Positions 5,890-11,798 of a stretch of DNA of 11,798 nucleotides are shown one piece after another. The translations under genes were made by a program, and so were the position numbers. Under the pieces are notes generated by a model, which worked only from the letters and a program-made list of their open reading frames with translations, was not told the DNA's origin and searched no databases. Position 1 is the stretch's first letter, and each line of letters opens with the position of its first letter. Where the stretch lies: assembly GCA_041164265.1 (NCBI GenBank), contig JBEAPR010000141.1, positions 1 to 11,798 of the forward strand, written 5' to 3'. This DNA is from CALAZP01 sp041164265 (GTDB lineage Bacteria; Bacteroidota; Bacteroidia; Chitinophagales; Saprospiraceae).

Positions 5890-6285
5890 TTGAAAATATT
5901 TGCATTTACATTATCTATTTTTTTCGCTCTAGGTGGATTGGTTCCTAATAGTGATTTTTCACAGTTGACAAAAATTGGTTTTGTACTCCGACATTTTTCA
6001 GAGCATTTGCAAAGGGCTCCGCAAACTGATTTTGATTTTTTAGATTTTATAGCGTTGCATTATTTTAATGCAGACAATCATTTGGATAACCACAAAGAAG
6101 AGAATCATGGCCAGCTTCCTATGCACTCATTAGGAGGACATTTACTAATATGGTCTTTTTGGTCAAACCATCAATCAGGGTACCATCCAAATGAACCTTT
6201 TAAAGAAAAAGCTAAGTTTTCTTTTTTAAACAGTACTGCTGAAGGGTTCGATTTTTCTATCTTCAAACCCCCGTCAATAGCTTGA
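5890..6285 (+). CDS. Small exported His-rich protein preceding CzcA-type efflux genes
   Basis: The 131-residue product has a signal-peptide-like start (MKIFAFTLSIFFALGGLVPN) and ten histidines between residues 35 and 99 (35, 39, 57, 64, 68, 73, 79, 84, 94, 99), with patterns LRHFSEH, DFIALHY and NHLDNHKEENHG. No catalytic domain is recognisable. Small proteins of this outline (signal peptide, F..H..EH, FI..HY, then a His-rich stretch and LP) precede RND metal-efflux genes in other Bacteroidota as far as I recall; a periplasmic metal-binding or sensing role is inferred from the histidines and the neighbours. The start is TTG at 5890: the frame is open back to a TAA at 5824 without any ATG or GTG giving a better signal peptide. 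It is separated by 30 bases from the pump gene, a gap occupied by an inverted repeat. Confidence 0.75.
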   Translation: MKIFAFTLSIFFALGGLVPNSDFSQLTKIGFVLRHFSEHLQRAPQTDFDFLDFIALHYFNADNHLDNHKEENHGQLPMHSLGGHLLIWSFWSNHQSGYHPNEPFKEKAKFSFLNSTAEGFDFSIFKPPSIA

Positions 6286-6314
6286 TTACATTTTTTCAAA
6301 TTAAAATCAAGCTA
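6278..6314 (+). other. Perfect 10-bp inverted repeat spanning the stop-to-start junction
   Basis: TAGCTTGATT (6278-6287) and AATCAAGCTA (6305-6314) are exact reverse complements around a 17-base A/T-rich loop. The left arm includes the TGA stop of the His-rich protein and the right arm ends one base before the pump ATG at 6316. No U-run follows, so it is unlikely to be a simple terminator. Roles in RNA stability, translational coupling or limiting ribosome access to the pump start are all possible. Confidence 0.5.
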
Positions 6315-6315
6315 A

Positions 6316-9300
6316 ATGATAGAAAATATAATTCATTTTGCCGTTCGGCAAAAACTCATAATAATATTGGGATTGATAGGGTTGATTGCAGGAGGGATTT
6401 ATTCCCTTCAACAATTGCCTATTGATGCAGTACCTGATATTACCAATAATCAAGTACAGATAGTAACTGTATCTAATAATTTGGCCCCTCAAGAAGTAGA
6501 GCAATTCATTACCTATCCAGTGGAGGTTGCGATGGCAAATATTCCCAATGTGATAGAAATTCGATCTATTTCCAGATTTGGGCTCTCTGTAGTTACTGTA
6601 GTATTTGAAGATAACGTTCCAATATTAGAAGCCCGTCAATTTGTAAAAGAACAAATTTCGATGGCTGAGGCAGATATTCCCACTGCTCTTGGTATCCCTG
6701 AGATGATGCCCATTACCACCGGTTTAGGGGAGATATATCAATATGTATTGACCGTGGAACCTGGTTATCAGAAGACTTATGATGCTACTGCTTTAAGGAC
6801 TATCCAAGATTGGATTGTCAAACGGCAACTGGCTGGAACTCCGGGGATCATAGAGGTAAGTAGTTTCGGAGGATACCTCAAGCAATACGAGGTGGCATTA
6901 GACCCTATTCTACTGGAAAGTTTTGATATTTCAGTATCAGAAGTTTTTGATGCTCTGGCAAAAAATAACCAAAATAGTGGGGGAAGTTATATCGAAAAAA
7001 ATACCAACGCCTATTATATAAGAACTGAGGGGATGGTCAAATCTATGGAAGATATTGAAAAAATTGTCGTCGCGGTTAAGGATAAAGCCCCTATTTTGAT
7101 AAAAAATATTGGAACCGTAGGAATTGGAAGTCCTAAAAGATTTGGAGCCATGACTATGGATGGAAAGGGAGAAGCTGTGGGAGGAATAGCTTTAATGTTG
7201 AAAGGAGCCAATTCTTCTCAAGCTATTGCCAATGTGCATGAGCAGATTGAAGAAATTAAGAAATCTCTTCCTACGGGAGTAAGTATTTATCCGTATTTAG
7301 ACCGCTCTACTTTAGTCGGTAAGACCATCAGAACGGTTGAGTATAATCTTTTGGAAGGTGGCATTATTGTAATCTTAGTTTTGATCTTGCTTTTGGGCAA
7401 TTTTAGAGCGGGATTAATCGTAGCCTCGGTAATTCCACTAGCTATGTTATTTGCGCTCATCATGATGAACCTATTTAACGTTTCAGCAAACCTCATGTCA
7501 CTGGGAGCCATCGATTTTGGAATTGTAGTAGATGGTGCGGTAATTATTGTGGAAGGCGTATTACATACTTTATTTACCGTCCACATCGGCAAAAAACTAA
7601 CCCAACAGGAAATGGACGGTATTATTACCTCATCATCTGCCAAATTATTCAGAAGTGCCGTTTTCGGGGTATTAATCATTCTAGTGGTTTTTGTCCCTAT
7701 TATAACCTTGACTGGAATTGAAGGAAAGATGTTTAGACCTATGGCAATGACCTTCAGTTTTGCTGTTTTAGGAGCCTTGATTCTTTCCTTGACTTATGTT
7801 CCTGCAGTGGCAGCCTTATTTTTAAATAAGCATATTAAGGCGGATTTAACCTTATCTGATAAGTTGATGAATGCACTAAAAGGAATATATCTTCCTATTT
7901 TGAATGTAGCCCTCAAATTTCCCAAGGTGATGGTAACCATTGCCTCTGCAGGCTTAGTGATTGCGGGTTTACTTTTTAGCTCTATGGGATCTGAATTCAT
8001 ACCTACACTGGAAGAAGGGGATTTGGCGATGCAGATGACCATTCAACCGGGTAGTTCCTTGAAGGAGAGCATCGCTTCCTCAACGAAGGCGGAGCGGGTA
8101 TTGCTTGAGCATTTTCCCGAAATCAATCATGTTGTTTCTAAAATAGGCACTGCAGAAGTACCCACTGACCCAATGGCCATTGAGGATGCGGATATTATGA
8201 TCATTCTTAAACCTAAGGAAGAGTGGACCAGCGCCAGTAACCGGGAGGAATTGGTTGAAAAAATGAAGGAAAAGCTAGCCGTAATAGCGGGGGTTTCCTT
8301 TGAATTTACCCAACCGATACAGTTACGCTTTAACGAATTGATGACTGGAGCCAAGACTGATATTGCGATTAAGATTTTCGGAGAGAATACGGAAATACTT
8401 AAAAATTTGGGCGATCAAACAGCTACTATTATCGAAAAAATTGAAGGGGCCGGGGATGTTAAAGTCGAACAAACGGAAGGCTTAACCCAGCTTCGAATCA
8501 ATTATGACCGAGATCGATTAGCTCAATACGGCGCCTCTATTGAAGAGATCAATACATTAGTTAAAACCGCTTATGCTGGAGAGACAGCAGGGGTAGTCTT
8601 TGAAAACGAAAGGAAGTTTGATTTAGTAGTTAGACTGGCAGGTGTATATCGTGACCAGCTAAACTTGAAACAACTTTTTATTCATTTGCCCGACGGTAGG
8701 AGCCTTCCATTATCGGAGGTGGCCACATTAGATGATGTAGAAGGACCCATGCAAATTTCCCGGGAAGATGCCAAGCGAAGAATTAATATCGGTGTCAATG
8801 TTCGCAACCGAGATATAGCTAGTTTGGTAGCTGAAATCCAAGAAACTTTAGACCGGGAATTAAAACTACCAGCAGGGTATTCGATTCAATATGGGGGTGA
8901 ATTTGAGAATTTGGAAGCTGCTCAAAAGCGATTAAGTATTGCAGTACCTGCAGCCCTGTTCCTGATTTTTATATTATTGTATTTCACCTTCGGTAAAATT
9001 AAATATGCCCTACTCATTTTTACAGCAGTACCACTTTCTGCAATAGGGGGAATCATAGCGCTTTTAGTGAGAGGAATGCCATTTAGCATTTCGGCTGGAG
9101 TGGGATTTATAGCTCTTTTTGGCGTAGCCGTACTTAATGGTATTGTAATGATCAGCCATTTTAATAAATTAAGATATGAGGATGGAATGACGGATTTGGT
9201 CAAAATAATTACCACAGGTAGTCTTTCTAGACTGCGCCCTGTATTAATGACGGCCATTGTAGCCGCCTTGGGTTTTCTTCCTATGGCATTGAGCACTTCC

Positions 9301-10611
9301 AATGGAGCCGAAGTTCAGAAACCTCTCGCTACAGTGGTTATTGGGGGATTAATCACAGCCACGTTGCTGACTCTGGTAATCATGCCAGCACTATATTATT
9401 TGGTCAATCGAAAATTTGTGGGAGTGAATCAACTAAAGAGTATACCCCTAATAATCCTGTTTATTTTATTCGGATTACCAATCTGGAGTCAATCAACTAC
9501 CACTTTAGAGGATATTCTTCAAAACCTTGAAAGTAGTCATCCTAGGATTCAACAAATGAATTTGAATTTAGACCAAATTCAATTGGGAATTGACCATTGG
9601 AGGAAATTACCCGGATTGGAGACGGAAGCTGAGGTGGGTCAAACGAATACAGCGCTTTTTGATTATAAATTTACTTTTCGTCAAAATCTTGGAAATAGGG
9701 CAGAGGATAAGGCGGTAAGAAATGGAGAAATATCATTAAAGGCTGTCACAGTGGCCCAAAAAAATTTATTACTCAAATCTATTCGCAGGGAAGTCAAATC
9801 AGCTTGGTATCAATGGCAATATGATCAGTATCTGATGGAATTAGAGGAAAAACGGGTAAAGGTTCTCGAAGATCTATATGAAAAAGCGAAGGTAACATGG
9901 GAAGCTGGAGCCATAGATCAATTAGAATTGGTATTGGTAGAGAATAATGTAAATATTGCTGGCAGACAATTGGCCAATGCTCGAGCTCAAGCGGAAAATT
10001 CTTTAGCCCAATTATCAGCTGTGGCGTTATTGAGTAATTCTGAAGGGATTCGGCAAACTGGATTATTAGAGGTGTTGCCTTTTCCAGAGGGAATCTATAA
10101 CAATGAGGGTTTGATTCAGCCTTTTATTCTTCAAACTCAATTTGCTGAAAATCAGGTAGAGGTGGCCAAAGCAGCTCTTCAACCCCAGTGGACTTTAGGC
10201 TATTTTAACCAAAGTATTCGACCTGATTTTTCACTTCAAGGCCTTACCATTGGGGCAAGTGTTCCACTTTGGAGGAAAGAGCCAAAAGCAAAGATAGATC
10301 GAGCTATCATTCAGGTAGCTTCAAGTAGAATTGAAGCTGACTTGCAGTCCAAATTAATCAATACTGCGCTGAAACGCGCTGAAGTACAAGCGGAACTCTA
10401 TAGAAAAAGGGTAAATGAAAATGGAACTCAACTGCTTAACAATGCCCGTTTATTAGAAGAATTAGCCAATATTCAATTGACAGACGGAGCTATTGACTTT
10501 TTTAAGTTTGTTCTTAGTTTGGAAAGTGTATTTCAAGCCAAAAGAGAATATTATCAAATGATTAATGATTACAATCAGGCCGTTATTAATCTTGAGTATT
10601 ACATCCAATAA
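6316..10611 (+). CDS. CzcA-type heavy-metal RND efflux pump fused to a TolC/CzcC-type outer-membrane channel
   Basis: The 1431-residue product contains a whole RND pump (about 1-1035) followed by an outer-membrane factor domain (about 1060-1431). CzcA hallmarks include IDAVPDITNNQVQ near the first membrane helix, LDRSTLVGKTIRTVEYNL before the second, RFNELMTGAKTDIAIKIFGE in the porter region, and DFGIVVDGAVIIVE with D400, D406 and E413, matching the proton-relay residues of CzcA and the HME class that exports divalent cations such as Zn, Co, Cd or Ni rather than Cu(I). Residue 414 is Gly where VEN is usual. Residues 1043-1057 form an extra hydrophobic segment ending in WSQ, like a retained signal peptide, which would bring the chain to the periplasm as a thirteenth helix. 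The C-terminal part is rich in long amphipathic helices typical of OEP repeats (LEDILQNLESSHPRIQQMN; AEVQAELYRKRVNENG). The adaptor gene follows after 10 bases. Confidence 0.93.
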   Translation: MIENIIHFAVRQKLIIILGLIGLIAGGIYSLQQLPIDAVPDITNNQVQIVTVSNNLAPQEVEQFITYPVEVAMANIPNVIEIRSISRFGLSVVTVVFEDNVPILEARQFVKEQISMAEADIPTALGIPEMMPITTGLGEIYQYVLTVEPGYQKTYDATALRTIQDWIVKRQLAGTPGIIEVSSFGGYLKQYEVALDPILLESFDISVSEVFDALAKNNQNSGGSYIEKNTNAYYIRTEGMVKSMEDIEKIVVAVKDKAPILIKNIGTVGIGSPKRFGAMTMDGKGEAVGGIALMLKGANSSQAIANVHEQIEEIKKSLPTGVSIYPYLDRSTLVGKTIRTVEYNLLEGGIIVILVLILLLGNFRAGLIVASVIPLAMLFALIMMNLFNVSANLMSLGAIDFGIVVDGAVIIVEGVLHTLFTVHIGKKLTQQEMDGIITSSSAKLFRSAVFGVLIILVVFVPIITLTGIEGKMFRPMAMTFSFAVLGALILSLTYVPAVAALFLNKHIKADLTLSDKLMNALKGIYLPILNVALKFPKVMVTIASAGLVIAGLLFSSMGSEFIPTLEEGDLAMQMTIQPGSSLKESIASSTKAERVLLEHFPEINHVVSKIGTAEVPTDPMAIEDADIMIILKPKEEWTSASNREELVEKMKEKLAVIAGVSFEFTQPIQLRFNELMTGAKTDIAIKIFGENTEILKNLGDQTATIIEKIEGAGDVKVEQTEGLTQLRINYDRDRLAQYGASIEEINTLVKTAYAGETAGVVFENERKFDLVVRLAGVYRDQLNLKQLFIHLPDGRSLPLSEVATLDDVEGPMQISREDAKRRINIGVNVRNRDIASLVAEIQETLDRELKLPAGYSIQYGGEFENLEAAQKRLSIAVPAALFLIFILLYFTFGKIKYALLIFTAVPLSAIGGIIALLVRGMPFSISAGVGFIALFGVAVLNGIVMISHFNKLRYEDGMTDLVKIITTGSLSRLRPVLMTAIVAALGFLPMALSTSNGAEVQKPLATVVIGGLITATLLTLVIMPALYYLVNRKFVGVNQLKSIPLIILFILFGLPIWSQSTTTLEDILQNLESSHPRIQQMNLNLDQIQLGIDHWRKLPGLETEAEVGQTNTALFDYKFTFRQNLGNRAEDKAVRNGEISLKAVTVAQKNLLLKSIRREVKSAWYQWQYDQYLMELEEKRVKVLEDLYEKAKVTWEAGAIDQLELVLVENNVNIAGRQLANARAQAENSLAQLSAVALLSNSEGIRQTGLLEVLPFPEGIYNNEGLIQPFILQTQFAENQVEVAKAALQPQWTLGYFNQSIRPDFSLQGLTIGASVPLWRKEPKAKIDRAIIQVASSRIEADLQSKLINTALKRAEVQAELYRKRVNENGTQLLNNARLLEELANIQLTDGAIDFFKFVLSLESVFQAKREYYQMINDYNQAVINLEYYIQ
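6336..6353 (+). other. Perfect 8-bp hairpin within the first codons of the pump gene
   Basis: TTTTGCCG and CGGCAAAA are exact reverse complements separated by TT; as RNA it would fold as a 7-bp stem with a GUUC loop. It lies 20 bases after the pump ATG, over codons 7-13 (FAVRQK), within ribosome footprint range. The encoded residues resemble those common in CzcA proteins, so protein constraint could explain part of the sequence. Confidence 0.4.
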
Positions 10612-10621
10612 TTAAAATAAA

Positions 10622-11743
10622 ATGAAAAATATAGTTTTAATCATGCTTTCAATCTGGGCTTTATATGCATGTAAAAATAGACCAGAAGAACAAGAATTAA
10701 TAGTTTTAGAGGAGCCCAAGAATGGATTACTAAATTCTGATCAACTGGCTTTGGCGGGTATTGAAACTGGAAAAATGGAAATGAAAACGATAGGAGCTTA
10801 TGTACAGTCTACTGGTATGATAGATGTACCCCCTACTAGTTTGGCGTCAGTTTACTGCCCAACAGCGGGATTTGTTCAACCATCTCATTTTCTTCCCGGG
10901 GATTTGGTAAAAAAAGGACAGGTCTTAGCTACAGTTTCTCATCCAGATATCATTGCGGTTCAGGAGAATTTTTTAACAGCGCACTTTCAATTTCAACAAT
11001 TAAAAAAAGAGTGGGAGCGTCAATCATCTCTATTTGAAAAAAAGGCAGGCTCTGAGAAGGCTTACGATACTGCCTATGCAGCTTATAAAATAGGGAAAGT
11101 CAAATTAGAAGGTTTGGAAAAGGAATTATTATTGTTGGGTTTGAATACCAAGAAGTTGTTGGAAAGCGAAACTATTTCAGCCAGGTTGAACATAGTAGCC
11201 CCGATTACAGGATATTTGAATGAAGTAAATGTGAATCTTGGAAAATTAATTGGTCCAAATGATTTATTATTCAAGATAATAGATGTAGATCATATTCATT
11301 TAGAAATCGATATTTTTTCACAAGACCTGCCAGTAATTCAAAAGGGGCAACATTTTAAAGCCTTTATGGCTGGCCGAGATTCATTTTATGAGGGCGAGGT
11401 CTATTTGGTGGGTCAGGCCATAGATAGTGAATCTAATACATCCAAAATCCACGGTCATTTTCACCATGAACCAATCCTTGTTGCACCGGGTACCTTTATG
11501 AATGTAGTGATTCAAACGGAGGAGAAGGAGGCTTGGACGCTACCTGAAACTGCAGTAGTAGAGAGCGCTGGAGAATATTTTGTATTTTTAGTGAAGGGAA
11601 ATCAGTATGAAAAAATAAAAGTGGAGACAGGCCTGCTGGATGATGGAAGAATTGAAATAGTTGGAGATTCTATTTTAGAAAATCAAACTTTCGTTACTAA
11701 GGGAGCATATTATATTGAAGGAATGATGGCAGCAGAAGATTAA
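10622..11743 (+). CDS. Periplasmic adaptor (membrane fusion) lipoprotein of the CzcB/CusB type
   Basis: This 373-residue protein starts with a lipoprotein signal, with LYAC placing the lipidated cysteine at C17, so it is anchored to a membrane facing the periplasm. Domains run in the usual hairpin order: the first lipoyl half about 70-100 (GFVQPSHFLPGDLVKKGQVLA), an alpha-helical hairpin about 103-175 with coiled-coil character (QFQQLKKEWERQSSLFEKKA), the second lipoyl half about 185-212 (IVAPITGYLNEVNVNLGKLI), a beta-barrel about 220-300 and a membrane-proximal domain to the end (KGAYYIEGMM). HGHFHH at 277-282 is a short His cluster in the barrel region; VHGH-like sequences recur in this family. 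No N-terminal extra metal domain is present. It begins 10 bases after the pump-channel fusion and should link the two in a CzcCBA-like complex, with the channel and pump supplied by one polypeptide. Confidence 0.92.
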   Translation: MKNIVLIMLSIWALYACKNRPEEQELIVLEEPKNGLLNSDQLALAGIETGKMEMKTIGAYVQSTGMIDVPPTSLASVYCPTAGFVQPSHFLPGDLVKKGQVLATVSHPDIIAVQENFLTAHFQFQQLKKEWERQSSLFEKKAGSEKAYDTAYAAYKIGKVKLEGLEKELLLLGLNTKKLLESETISARLNIVAPITGYLNEVNVNLGKLIGPNDLLFKIIDVDHIHLEIDIFSQDLPVIQKGQHFKAFMAGRDSFYEGEVYLVGQAIDSESNTSKIHGHFHHEPILVAPGTFMNVVIQTEEKEAWTLPETAVVESAGEYFVFLVKGNQYEKIKVETGLLDDGRIEIVGDSILENQTFVTKGAYYIEGMMAAED

Positions 11744-11798
11744 GTTACGTTGGAATTAAGAAAAATAGGCAAGTTTGGTACAGTATTTCAGGAGTGAA
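11744..11798. other. Unassigned 3' end of window
   Basis: These 55 bases follow the adaptor stop. No hairpin with a T-run, promoter or convincing start codon was seen. A 15-codon reading frame from TTG at 11750 ends in TGA at 11795-11797 and has no features of a gene. The efflux operon may or may not continue to the right. Confidence 0.4.

Noticed and set aside
6316..10611. RND-TolC fusion as a sequencing or stop-loss artefact
   Set aside because: The frame is continuous, both halves are complete, a plausible connecting helix is present, and fusions of about this length are known in Bacteroidota.
11750..11797. 15-codon TTG frame after the adaptor gene
   Set aside because: It is too short and has no supporting features.

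Overview
The window reads as chromosomal DNA of a member of the Bacteroidota, possibly of the Cytophagales/Cyclobacteriaceae type (the family-level guess is tentative). The reasons are low GC content, start codons with A/T-rich leaders and little Shine-Dalgarno sequence, a TAnnTTTG-type promoter, and a CzcA-type RND pump fused to its TolC-like outer-membrane channel, an arrangement I recall mainly from this phylum. No rRNA, tRNA, insertion sequence or CRISPR array was seen.

Region 1 (1-1475, minus strand). One long gene runs off the left edge. It has no ATG in a sensible position and appears to start at TTG. Its protein joins an Arg-type cysteine dioxygenase cupin domain to a class I SAM-dependent methyltransferase domain.

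Region 2 (1476-1651). A divergent control region holds a Bacteroidota-like promoter for the rightward genes and a GTGA-N6-TCAC palindrome of the CRP/FNR superfamily type lying between its two elements.

Region 3 (1652-5820, plus strand). Six tightly packed genes (gaps of 26, 12 and 10 bases, a 1-base overlap, then 12) encode a cytosolic thioredoxin, the two halves of a YeeE/YedE sulfur-compound transporter, a Tat-exported sulfite-oxidase-family molybdoenzyme, a membrane-anchored monohaem cytochrome c and a sterol-desaturase-family membrane hydroxylase. With the divergent dioxygenase this suggests a sulfur module: cysteine is oxidised to its sulfinate, which can yield sulfite; sulfite is oxidised in the periplasm with electrons passing to cytochrome c; and the YeeE/YedE pair with thioredoxin handles thiosulfate or sulfane sulfur. 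The joint pathway is inference; the individual family assignments are well supported.

Region 4 (5890-11743, plus strand). A metal-efflux operon encodes a small His-rich exported protein (TTG start), a 1431-residue CzcA-type RND plus TolC-type fusion, and a lipoprotein CzcB/CusB-type adaptor. The RND carries the DFGxxxDGA...VE signature linked to divalent metal export. Two perfect inverted repeats flank the pump start codon. The last 55 bases contain nothing recognisable.
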